Source: Nocardioides nematodiphilus
GTDB taxonomy: Bacteria; Actinomycetota; Actinomycetes; Propionibacteriales; Nocardioidaceae
Assembly: GCF_020216525.1 (NCBI RefSeq)
Contig: NZ_JAIWOY010000009.1
Location: 1 to 64,000, forward strand
Length of the DNA stretch: 64,000 nucleotides
Direction: 5' to 3'
Shown here: piece by piece, positions 1 to 7,368 of the stretch
Layout of the letters: each line of letters starts with the position of its first letter
Position numbering within the stretch: the first letter of the stretch is position 1
The notes under the pieces: generated by a model
What the model was told of the DNA's origin: nothing
Database searches by the model: none
What the model saw: only the letters and a program-made list of their open reading frames with translations
Program-made: the position numbers and the translations under genes

Positions 1-20
1 CAAAATTAATTCGTCGACTA

Positions 21-49
21 TTTGACACACTGTTGAGTTCTCAAGAATC
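21..49 (-). other. rRNA operon leader element
   Basis: Read on the minus strand this segment contains TTGAGAACTCAACAGTGTG, which closely resembles the conserved element in the leader upstream of 16S rRNA in actinomycete rrn operons (established pattern, recalled rather than searched). Its orientation implies that a 16S gene lies just beyond the left edge on the minus strand. No mature rRNA sequence is inside the window. Confidence 0.7.
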
Positions 50-109
50 ACACGCGCACCGTGGCTCGAGCCGCTACTTGCTGCTCTCCCCTGCGGGGCT
101 TATGTCTGA

Positions 110-138
110 ACTTTATCCCAGCCCCTCGTTTCCACCAA
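110..138 (-). promoter_or_regulatory. Candidate rrn promoter
   Basis: On the minus strand there is a -35-like TTGGTG (133..138), a 17-nt spacer and a -10-like TAAAGT (110..115). This sits about 60 nt upstream of the rrn leader element and points toward it. It lies in the gap after the SIS-domain gene. The assignment rests on hexamer match, ideal spacing and position only; other promoters could exist in this 268-bp gap. Confidence 0.55.
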
Positions 139-268
139 TTCGGCGGACCCGATCGAGCTTTTCGATAAAGTGCCATCCGCAGGACCGGGACCCTTCCGGA
201 TCCCTGCCCCGCTCGTGGCGACTCGGAGAACAGTACGGCCCGGGAGCGGGAGCGCCAAATCGGGGCGG

Positions 269-1309
269 TCAGTCGGCGACGAGGCCGACGCGCAGGTACT
301 CGGCGGCGTACCGGCCCTGCAGGAGGAGGGACGCGTACCGGGCCATCTCGCCCTCCCCCTCCGCCGTGACGATCTCGACGCGGACGCCCTTCGCGTCGGC
401 GGTCTCGACCAGGTGACGACGTTGGTCCCCCACCAGTGAGTGTCCCTGCTCGGCGGCCTCCGAGAGGTCGTCGAGCACGACGACGCCGGGCCGCGCCTCG
501 CCGGCGCTCTCGAAGGGGTCGGCGAAGACGTCGCGGGGGCGGGTCGCCTCGATGACGGGCAGCAGGTGCTCCACGTCGCCGGCGATGGCCGAGCGACCGG
601 TGGCACGGCGCAGCTCCTCCGCGACCCGGCGCGCCGCGCGCGCGGCCAGGGCGGAGCCTCCCCACACCACGGGGGTGGCGTCGGCGAGCGCGATCGCCAG
701 GGACTTGGCGGGATTGGTCGCGAGGTCACGGTGTGGCGAGCACGCCACGGCGACCTCGTCGAGCGCCACGGCGACCGACTCGGCACTGGTGGCGGGACCG
801 AGCTGGACCTGGTCGAGGAAGGACAGCATCACGACGGCGAGCGCGAGCGGATCCGTGGTCTCGGCAGGGAGCAGGGAGACGTCTCTGCCTGCGGCGTGCT
901 CCCCCACCAGGGAGGCACGGGGCGCTGCGACCACCACCTGCGCGCCGCGACGGCCTGCCTCGGCGACGGCCGCGGCCGCTCCGGGGTCGCCACCGCTCGG
1001 GGCGAGCACGACGACCAGGTCGAGGGAGCCCACCCAGCCGGGCAGTCCCGGTGCGGGCCACGCCACGAAGGGCACCGGGCAGGTCGGCTCGAGCACGGCG
1101 CGGAGCAGCCGCGAGTCAGGGCCTGCTGCGACCACTGCGCGGGGGCGACCGGCGCCCTCGCGTCGCGCGACCGCCTCGGCGACGGCCTCCGCGGTGGCAC
1201 CGACCTCACGGCGTACGCGTGATCCGGACTCGGCGAGGCCGCGCAGCCGGATGTCGGCGAGGTTCAGTGCCTGCTCGTCGTCGAGTCGCGTCTCGTCGAA
1301 ATAGCTCAT
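269..1309 (-). CDS. SIS-domain sugar isomerase-like protein
   Basis: This 346-residue protein resembles the actinobacterial family annotated as bifunctional phosphoglucose/phosphomannose isomerase-like, with two SIS (sugar isomerase) lobes: roughly residues 40–165 (containing VVVLAPSGGDPG) and 190–340. It would act in the cytosol on hexose phosphates, but the exact substrate is not visible. It is the counterpart of M. tuberculosis Rv3256c by gene order, lying downstream of manB and the Trm112-like gene on the same strand. A 25-nt gap separates it from the latter, so the three probably form one transcript. In mycobacteria manA follows this gene; here an rRNA operon leader follows instead. The ATG start at 1309 is well placed. 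Confidence 0.8.
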   Translation of the reverse strand: MSYFDETRLDDEQALNLADIRLRGLAESGSRVRREVGATAEAVAEAVARREGAGRPRAVVAAGPDSRLLRAVLEPTCPVPFVAWPAPGLPGWVGSLDLVVVLAPSGGDPGAAAAVAEAGRRGAQVVVAAPRASLVGEHAAGRDVSLLPAETTDPLALAVVMLSFLDQVQLGPATSAESVAVALDEVAVACSPHRDLATNPAKSLAIALADATPVVWGGSALAARAARRVAEELRRATGRSAIAGDVEHLLPVIEATRPRDVFADPFESAGEARPGVVVLDDLSEAAEQGHSLVGDQRRHLVETADAKGVRVEIVTAEGEGEMARYASLLLQGRYAAEYLRVGLVAD

Positions 1310-1334
1310 CGCCGCTCCCCCTGGTCCGAGTCGG

Positions 1335-1547
1335 TTACTTCTTGGCCTCGTCGATCAGCAGCACCGGGATGGCATCGCGGACGGGGTAGACCAGGCCGCA
1401 CTCCCCCTGGCAGGCGAGCTCACCGTCGACGCCCTGCTCGCCGGCGAAGACCGAGGCCGCACGCGGCTCCAGCGCGCCATGGCACTGCGGGCAGACGATG
1501 ATCTCCAGCAGGGTCGGGTCGAGCCCCAGGGTCGTGTTGTCGGTCAT
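1335..1547 (-). CDS. Trm112-like small zinc-binding protein
   Basis: A 70-residue protein of the Trm112p-like (UPF0434/DUF343) family. It starts LDPTLLEIIVCPQCHGAL and carries a second Cys pair around residues 46–50 (ACQGEC), a plausible zinc site, then the family ending with YPVRDAIPVLL. In eukaryotes and archaea Trm112 activates methyltransferases; the bacterial role is poorly defined. The start codon overlaps the manB stop by one base (TGATG), so translation is probably coupled to manB. Length and motifs are normal for the family. Confidence 0.85.
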   Translation of the reverse strand: MTDNTTLGLDPTLLEIIVCPQCHGALEPRAASVFAGEQGVDGELACQGECGLVYPVRDAIPVLLIDEAKK

Positions 1548-2929
1548 CAGCTGTCCTTCCGGATGATGGCGAGCGCGCCGTCTCGGGCGTGCTCCATGGT
1601 CGACTGGTCCCTGCCCTCGGCGTTGAGCCGCAGCAGCGGCTCGGTGTTCGAGGCGCGGACGTTGAAGGTCCAGTCCTCGTGGCTCACGGTCAGGCCGTCG
1701 AGGTCGTCCAGCTCGACGCCGTCGGCGCCCTCGTACGCTGCCTTGATCGCGGCGATCGCCGCGCCCTGGTCGGCGACGGTGGAGTTGATCTCCCCGCTGC
1801 TCGGGTAGCGCCCGTAGGCGCGCATCAGCTCCGAGAGCGGCCGGTCGGTCTCAGCCAGAGCGGCCAGCACGTGCAGGGCCGCGAGCATGCCGGAGTCGGC
1901 GCGCCAGAAGTCGCGGAAGTAGAAGTGGCCACTGTGCTCGCCACCGAAGACGGCGTCGGTCTCGGCCATCGTGGCCTTGATGTAGGAGTGGCCGACGCGA
2001 GTGCGGACCGGGGTGCCGCCGTTCTCGCGGATGATCTCCGGGACGGCACGCGAGGTGATCAGATTGTGGATCACGTGGGCGCCCGGGTCCTTGGCGAGGG
2101 CACGCTCCGCGATCAGGGCGGTGATCGCCGAGGGGCTGACCGCCTGGCCGAGCTCGTCGACCAGGAAGCAGCGGTCCGCGTCGCCGTCGAAGGCGAGACC
2201 GGCGTCGGCGCCCTCGGACAGGACACGCGCCTTGAGGTCGGTGAGGGTCTCCTCGTCGAGCGGGTTGGCGTCGTGGTTCGGGAAGGTGCCGTCGAGCTCG
2301 AAGTACATCGGGATCAGGTCGATCTGGTCCGTGCCGACGCGCTTGAAGACGGCCGGCGCGGTGTGGCCGGCCATGCCGTTGCCGGCGTCCGCGACGATCT
2401 TGAGCCGACGACCGGTGATCGGGGCCAGTGAGAGCAGATGCGCGGCGTACGCCTCGAGGACGTCGCTCTGCTCGATCGCGCCGGGGACGGTGGTGGGCGG
2501 GATCGGCACGCCGGAGATGACCAGGTCGCGGATCTCGGCCAGGCCGCTCTCCAACCCGATCGGCACGGCGTTCGCACGACACATCTTGATGCCGTTGTAC
2601 TGCGCCGGGTTGTGGCTCGCGGTGAACATCGCGCCCGGGAGGCCCAGGTGGCCCGAGGCGAAGTACATCTGGTCGGTCGAGGAGAGGCCGATGATCACGA
2701 CGTCGGTGCCGAGCTCGGAGGCGCCCTCGGCAAATGCCGCGGCGAGTCCCGGGGAGCTCGGCCGCATGTCGTGTGCGACCACGATCCTGGGTGCGCCGAC
2801 GACCTTGGCGAAGGCCCGGCCGGTCGCGTGGGCGAGGTCCTCGTCGATCTGCTCGGGAACCGTCCCGCGCACGTCGTAGGCCTTGAAGGTCGACATCACG
2901 TTCGCTGGATTGATCACGGGCTCAGCCAT
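1547..2929 (-). CDS. manB: Phosphomannomutase/phosphoglucomutase
   Basis: 460 residues, the usual length for the alpha-D-phosphohexomutase family. It interconverts mannose-6-phosphate and mannose-1-phosphate, and often the glucose forms, feeding GDP-mannose synthesis together with manC at 15–16 kb. Visible signatures are the N-terminal FKAYDVRG, the phosphoserine loop FTASHNPAQYNG, the metal-binding loop FDGDADRC and the sugar loop GGEHSGHFYFRD. Near the C-terminus RASNTEPLLRLNAEG binds phosphate. A TAGGCT hexamer at 2937..2942 lies 7 nt before the ATG at 2929, consistent with a leaderless transcript. An upstream in-frame extension exists but has no family similarity. Confidence 0.95.
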   Translation of the reverse strand: MAEPVINPANVMSTFKAYDVRGTVPEQIDEDLAHATGRAFAKVVGAPRIVVAHDMRPSSPGLAAAFAEGASELGTDVVIIGLSSTDQMYFASGHLGLPGAMFTASHNPAQYNGIKMCRANAVPIGLESGLAEIRDLVISGVPIPPTTVPGAIEQSDVLEAYAAHLLSLAPITGRRLKIVADAGNGMAGHTAPAVFKRVGTDQIDLIPMYFELDGTFPNHDANPLDEETLTDLKARVLSEGADAGLAFDGDADRCFLVDELGQAVSPSAITALIAERALAKDPGAHVIHNLITSRAVPEIIRENGGTPVRTRVGHSYIKATMAETDAVFGGEHSGHFYFRDFWRADSGMLAALHVLAALAETDRPLSELMRAYGRYPSSGEINSTVADQGAAIAAIKAAYEGADGVELDDLDGLTVSHEDWTFNVRASNTEPLLRLNAEGRDQSTMEHARDGALAIIRKDS

Positions 2930-2946
2930 GGCGCCCAGCCTAGTGG

Positions 2947-5034
2947 TCAGCGAATCCGGGTGCGGATCACCAGGGTGTGCCGACCCGTGCGGACCCTGAG
3001 CTCCCACGCCGAGCCGCGCCGGGCGTGCCGGTCGATCGACACCCTGACGGCCCATCGGCGGACGCCCCCGACTGCTCCGGCGTGGTGGAAGCGATGGGCC
3101 GGAGCATGGGCGCCGACGAACCGAGGGCGCTTCGCGCCGAGGACGACGACGGTGTACGTCCGTCCGCGGCTGAGGGTGAGCGTGCCGTCCTGGGAGGTGG
3201 CGGCTCCCGCGATGGCGTACGCCTGGCGGGGCAGCCGGACCACCTGGCGCACCACGGCGGCGTTGCCGGCGCGGTCGTGTGCGGTGGCCACGTACGTCAC
3301 CGATCCTCGACCCGACGTGGCCCGGACCTGGCAGTCCGCCAGCCCCGAGGTGGCGTCGGTCGCGGCGCAGGACACGTTCGGCTCGCCGGTCAGCAGTGCC
3401 GTGGCGGTGGGGACGCCGACGAGCCAGGTCGACGGAGCGGTCGTGTCGATGCTGAACGGCCCGTACGTCACGGTGGTGGCTCCACCGTCGGTGCCCAGCA
3501 CCGTGCGCGTGACGTACTGGTCCATCCCGTCGCCGAGGGTCACCGGTGCCGGGCAGGCGTCGCTGAGTGGTGCGCTGCCCGCCGTGCACGCGAAGGTGAT
3601 CCGCACCGGGCCGCGGTACCAGCCGTTGGCGGCCGGCGTCGGCGCCGTCACGCTCGAGGTGACCGCCGGGTCGACGGGCGCGGGAGGCACGACCACCGGC
3701 GCCGCGACGACCGTGAACGCCTGGGTCGCCGACCCGGCCAGGTAGTCGGCGCTCGCCGCCTGATCGGCGCGCACGGAGCACGTGCCGGGAGCCAGGAAGG
3801 TGACCTGGGCTCCGGAGACCGTGCAGACAGCCGCGGTGGTCGAGGAGTACGTGACCGGGTTCCCCGAGCCGCCGTCGTGGGCGACCAGCGTGTACTGGGC
3901 TCCGACGTACGCCGGAACGGGCGGCGTCGAGTCGAACGCGGTGATCTGCGGCATGCGGGCGGCCACCAGCACGGCCGCGGTGGATCCGACGCTGTTCAAC
4001 GTGAGGGCCGCGTCGTTGCCCGCCGCGTCACGCAGGGTGCTGCCGTTGGCCGAGAGTGCGCCGACCGTGATGCCGTCGGCGTCGACCTCCCCCGGCGTGA
4101 TCGTGTGGCGGAAGGTCACGGTGCCGGTACCGGAGCCCGCGAGGTAGGTGGCGTAGGCGGTGCCGCTGCCGATGGTCAGCGCGATGGACGGGTCACCGCC
4201 GGAGGTGTCGACGGTGACGGGCTCGGAGAAGCTCACCGAGAGGTCGAGAGCCTCCCCCGGGTGGTAGGTCCCGTCGGCCGGGACCCCTACGGAGGTGACG
4301 GACGGCGCGCTGGTGTCGTACGCCTGCGACAGGGCGGCGACGGTGCCGGCATTGCCTGCGACGTCGGCGTAGCTGCCTGCCCCCACCTCGAGGCCGGCCG
4401 TCCCCTGGGAGCCGGCCGTGGGGGTGAACGTCGCCGTGCGGATCGCGCCGGAGCCGGAGATCGACCCCAGCGTTCCGCCGCTCACCGTCACGTCGGCGGC
4501 GCTGAACGTGAGTCCCGGATCCTCGCTGAACGTGAAGGTGACCGTTGCCGTCTCGCCGGCACGCAGCGTCGCGTGATCGGTGGTGATGGAGGCCGCCGGC
4601 GGGGTGCTGTCGTAGACATAGGCCTGGGACGACGCCGCGCCGGGACCGTCGACGTTCTCGACCCTGACCTTCAAGACGTTGCTGCCCGCCAAGGTCGCTC
4701 CGGCGAGGGACCAGGCCGAGGTCCCCACCGCGGCCGCGGCCTGCGTCCACGATCCGCCGTTGTCGAGGGAGACCCACACGGACTCACCACTCAGCAGGTT
4801 CGCCGACAGTGTGCCGCTGATCGTCTGCGCGGCCGTACGGGTGACGAAGTCCGAAGCCGAGGTGCCCGTGTCGGCGGAGAAGCTGACGCTACTGGCGGTC
4901 GTGGTCGGTGCGGTCGCGTGGGCCGGGCCCGCCACCACGGCCACGCCCGTGCTGGCGAACGCGCTGACAGCCACACCCGCGGCGAGTCGGTGCGCCACTC
5001 TCCCGCGACCACGACCGGACATGTGCTGCTTCAT
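2947..5034 (-). CDS. Secreted Ig-like multidomain surface protein
   Basis: 695 residues. It begins MKQHMSGRGRGRVAHRLAAG followed by a hydrophobic stretch and AHA, a typical signal peptide. The rest is Thr/Ser/Ala/Gly-rich and built of repeated Ig-like modules of the bacterial adhesin type, with recurring phrases such as DSTPP/DTSAP, DVAGNAG, DAAGNDA and DRAGNAA. It has no LPXTG or C-terminal membrane anchor, and the basic C-terminus (RRWAVRVSIDRHARRG) might bind the envelope. The ATG at 5034 is preceded by GAGGGAGGG, a strong ribosome site, and is preferred over an upstream start at 5064. It lies between manB and DUF3499, which are normally adjacent in this syntenic block, so it looks like a lineage-specific insertion. 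Ligand unknown. Confidence 0.75.
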   Translation of the reverse strand: MKQHMSGRGRGRVAHRLAAGVAVSAFASTGVAVVAGPAHATAPTTTASSVSFSADTGTSASDFVTRTAAQTISGTLSANLLSGESVWVSLDNGGSWTQAAAAVGTSAWSLAGATLAGSNVLKVRVENVDGPGAASSQAYVYDSTPPAASITTDHATLRAGETATVTFTFSEDPGLTFSAADVTVSGGTLGSISGSGAIRTATFTPTAGSQGTAGLEVGAGSYADVAGNAGTVAALSQAYDTSAPSVTSVGVPADGTYHPGEALDLSVSFSEPVTVDTSGGDPSIALTIGSGTAYATYLAGSGTGTVTFRHTITPGEVDADGITVGALSANGSTLRDAAGNDAALTLNSVGSTAAVLVAARMPQITAFDSTPPVPAYVGAQYTLVAHDGGSGNPVTYSSTTAAVCTVSGAQVTFLAPGTCSVRADQAASADYLAGSATQAFTVVAAPVVVPPAPVDPAVTSSVTAPTPAANGWYRGPVRITFACTAGSAPLSDACPAPVTLGDGMDQYVTRTVLGTDGGATTVTYGPFSIDTTAPSTWLVGVPTATALLTGEPNVSCAATDATSGLADCQVRATSGRGSVTYVATAHDRAGNAAVVRQVVRLPRQAYAIAGAATSQDGTLTLSRGRTYTVVVLGAKRPRFVGAHAPAHRFHHAGAVGGVRRWAVRVSIDRHARRGSAWELRVRTGRHTLVIRTRIR

Positions 5035-5096
5035 TGCGACGCCCTCCCTCACAGACGTCGTCACCGTAGCGGAGCGACGTCGCGCGCGGTGGGCGT

Positions 5097-5504
5097 TCAG
5101 TCGGTGGTCAGGACCCTGAGGTGACCACGGCGGCCGGTCTCACGGGCGCCGGCCTCGCGAGCCTCGCGCGCACCCGGCTCGGCGACGGCCTGGGCGACCG
5201 AGCGGGGCGAGCCCGCCGTGACCGAGGCGATCGGGCGACCGGCCTCGCGGACGGCGTTGGCCAGGGCGAGCAGGTCGTCGTCGGAGGGGCCCGCGGGCAC
5301 GTGCTCACGGATCAGCCGGACGACCTCCCAGCCGCGCGGCGCGGAGAGGCGCTCGGCGTGCTCCTCACACAGGTCGTACGCGTGCGGCTCGGCGAACGTC
5401 GACAGCGGCCCGAGGACAGCTGTCTGGTCGGCGTAGACGTACGTGAGCGTGCACGTCGCAGGACGAGTGCAGGCAGTACGCGAGCAACGACGGGCCGGGG
5501 TCAC
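5097..5504 (-). CDS. DUF3499 family protein
   Basis: About 135 residues, matching the actinobacterial DUF3499 family (Rv3258c by position). The N-terminal half carries RRCSRTACTRPATCTLTYVY, then TFAEPHAYDLCEEHAERL and PRGWEVVRL; the four Cys and the CEEH suggest a small zinc-ribbon-like fold. The tail is Arg/Ala/Glu-rich and probably disordered. Function is unknown. I chose the GTG at 5504, next to the conserved start of the family; GTG at 5510 or an upstream start at 5534 are possible. It is divergent from the metallopeptidase-like gene at 5568, as in mycobacteria. Confidence 0.8.
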   Translation of the reverse strand: MTPARRCSRTACTRPATCTLTYVYADQTAVLGPLSTFAEPHAYDLCEEHAERLSAPRGWEVVRLIREHVPAGPSDDDLLALANAVREAGRPIASVTAGSPRSVAQAVAEPGAREAREAGARETGRRGHLRVLTTD

Positions 5505-5567
5505 GGGCACACCGTACCTTCGCGGTGGCGACACGACGATGAGGCTCGCCTACTAGGCTCCTCGGTT

Positions 5568-5981
5568 GTGAGTCGCACACGGGATCGTCGAGGACGTGGC
5601 ATGCGCGGACCGGCCGTGCTTCCGCGGATCCCGGGCCGCCCCGAGCTCCGGACCCGCCGGGAGCGCTTCGACGACCTGGTGCTGAGCATCGTCACCGAGA
5701 TCGACGAGCGGTGGCAGGAGCGACTCGGCCTCGTGGAGTACGCGGTCGAGGACACCCCGCAGATCCCCGACGACTGGAGCGACGACACCGTCCCGCTCTC
5801 ATCTCTGATCCGCGGCAGTGGCACGACGCCGACCCGACTGGTGGTCTTCCGCCGCCCGATCGAGCACCGCTGCGAGAACCGCACCGAGCTGGAGGCGATG
5901 CTGCTCACCGTGATCGTGGAGCAGGTCGCCGAGCTGCTGGGGATCGACCCCGAGATGGTCGACCCCCGATACGAGGACTGA
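5568..5981 (+). CDS. Degenerate zincin-like protein (metallopeptidase family)
   Basis: 137 residues, related to the zincin-like metallopeptidase family (PF06262-type) and the positional equivalent of Rv3259. The body (RRERFDDLVLSIVTEIDERW, then PLSSLIRGSG, TRLVVFRRPIE) fits the family. The place where HExxHHxG should occur reads EQVAELLGI, so both zinc-binding His residues and the catalytic Glu are replaced; it is probably not an active peptidase. GTG at 5568 lies 8 nt after a TAGGCT hexamer (5554..5559), suggesting a leaderless start; ATG at 5601 is an alternative. It is divergent from the DUF3499 gene. Confidence 0.75.
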   Translation: MSRTRDRRGRGMRGPAVLPRIPGRPELRTRRERFDDLVLSIVTEIDERWQERLGLVEYAVEDTPQIPDDWSDDTVPLSSLIRGSGTTPTRLVVFRRPIEHRCENRTELEAMLLTVIVEQVAELLGIDPEMVDPRYED

Positions 5982-5991
5982 CCAGCGGCGG

Positions 5992-7368
5992 CTAGCGGGG
6001 CAGGCCGGGCTTCACGAACGGCACCCGGCTGGTCAGCCGCGGCGCGCGCAGTGGGACGACCGCGAGGCCGTGGGCACCGTGCACGAGGACAGAGCCGCGG
6101 AATGACGTCCGCTCCGGGGTAACGTCGACCCGCACCGCGCCGCTCGGCAGCGGCACCGTCAGGCCCTGCTGCGGGCTGAGCGCGACGCGCTTCGAGGCGA
6201 GCTCCTTGCCGGAGGCGTCCCGCGCCACGACCGTGAGCGCGCCGACGGCGCCGGCTCCGCCGACGACGAGATCCTTCTCGCCGCGGGGAACCACGACGGT
6301 CGTCGCCGCGCTGCTGCTGGAGGAGGGGGCGAGCAGGGAGACGTCGCCGCCGACCAGCGAGCGCAGGGACGCGGTCACCGTGCCGGAGGCGCTGACCTCG
6401 ACGCCTACGACGCCGTCCGCCTTCGCCGAGCCGAGCACGTGGGCGAGGTCGACGCGCGAGACCGACTGCGGGCCGATGTCGAGGGTCGGCGCATCGTCCG
6501 GGGTGAAGACCGAGTTGGCCGAGACCAGTCGCACGCTCGCGGTGATCTCCCGATCGGTGGGGTTCGCCACGGTCAGCAGGCGCGAGCCGTCACCGGCGGC
6601 CAGGCCCAGCAGCAGCGCGTCGCGCGCCGGGGCACCCTGGGCGGGCAGCCAGTCCTCGTCCTGGGCGTTGCCGACCAGGTGTGCCGCGCGGTCGCGGACG
6701 GAGACCGCGACCTGTCCGCGCTCGACGACCGCGTGCAGGGCCAGCGCGCTCTGGGTCGGCATCACCGCGCCCAGGTCGATGATCTGGCTGTCGTGTCCGG
6801 GGACGGCGATGCCGCGCAGCGCCGGCACGTCGATCGGCCCGGTGTCGCCCAGGACGGTCAGGTCCGCGACCGCGGGGCCGGGGTTCGGGTTGACCAGCAC
6901 GACGTAGGAGTTGTGGGTCGGGCCGGCGCCGACGCCGGTGAACCACTGGTCGGCGCGCGGGGTGATGCAGGCGGACGCCGCCACCGGCGAGGTCGAGGAA
7001 CGGGTGGCCACCAGGCCCGGTGCCGCGGCACCGGTCGCGGTGATCACGACCGGGTCGCTGTCGGAGTCCGCGAGGGCCGCGCCGTGGGTCGGCAGGTCCA
7101 CCGAGCGGTCCGCGACGGAGGCCTCGCCGGCGCCGGTCGCCCCGACTGTCACCTGGTCGCCGTCCCCGACGGAGCCCGGGCAGACCACCACGGAGCGGTC
7201 CAGCGGGGGCGTCGTCGGCTGATGGAAGTAGGCCGAGCCGAAGCCGGGGTTGGTCAGGAAGAGCGCCAGCGCGACCAGCAACGGCACCGCGACCGCGAGC
7301 ACGAAGGTGATGTCCAGCGGGCGACGGGAGGCGCGGTTCGCGCGGTTGGTACGAGGGGTCTCGCTCAT
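5992..7368 (-). CDS. DUF5719 family membrane-anchored protein
   Basis: 458 residues. After a basic cytosolic tail (residues 1–20) there is a transmembrane segment, DITFVLAVAVPLLVALALFL, and a large extracytoplasmic part rich in beta-type sequence (VTVGATGAGEASVADRSVDL, LLTVANPTDREI). It resembles actinobacterial DUF5719 proteins found directly after giant GT2 glycosyltransferases; the function is unknown but envelope assembly is likely. Its ATG overlaps the stop of the glycosyltransferase by 4 nt (ATGA), so the two are co-translated. It ends near, and converges on, the zincin-like gene. Confidence 0.7.
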   Translation of the reverse strand: MSETPRTNRANRASRRPLDITFVLAVAVPLLVALALFLTNPGFGSAYFHQPTTPPLDRSVVVCPGSVGDGDQVTVGATGAGEASVADRSVDLPTHGAALADSDSDPVVITATGAAAPGLVATRSSTSPVAASACITPRADQWFTGVGAGPTHNSYVVLVNPNPGPAVADLTVLGDTGPIDVPALRGIAVPGHDSQIIDLGAVMPTQSALALHAVVERGQVAVSVRDRAAHLVGNAQDEDWLPAQGAPARDALLLGLAAGDGSRLLTVANPTDREITASVRLVSANSVFTPDDAPTLDIGPQSVSRVDLAHVLGSAKADGVVGVEVSASGTVTASLRSLVGGDVSLLAPSSSSSAATTVVVPRGEKDLVVGGAGAVGALTVVARDASGKELASKRVALSPQQGLTVPLPSGAVRVDVTPERTSFRGSVLVHGAHGLAVVPLRAPRLTSRVPFVKPGLPR

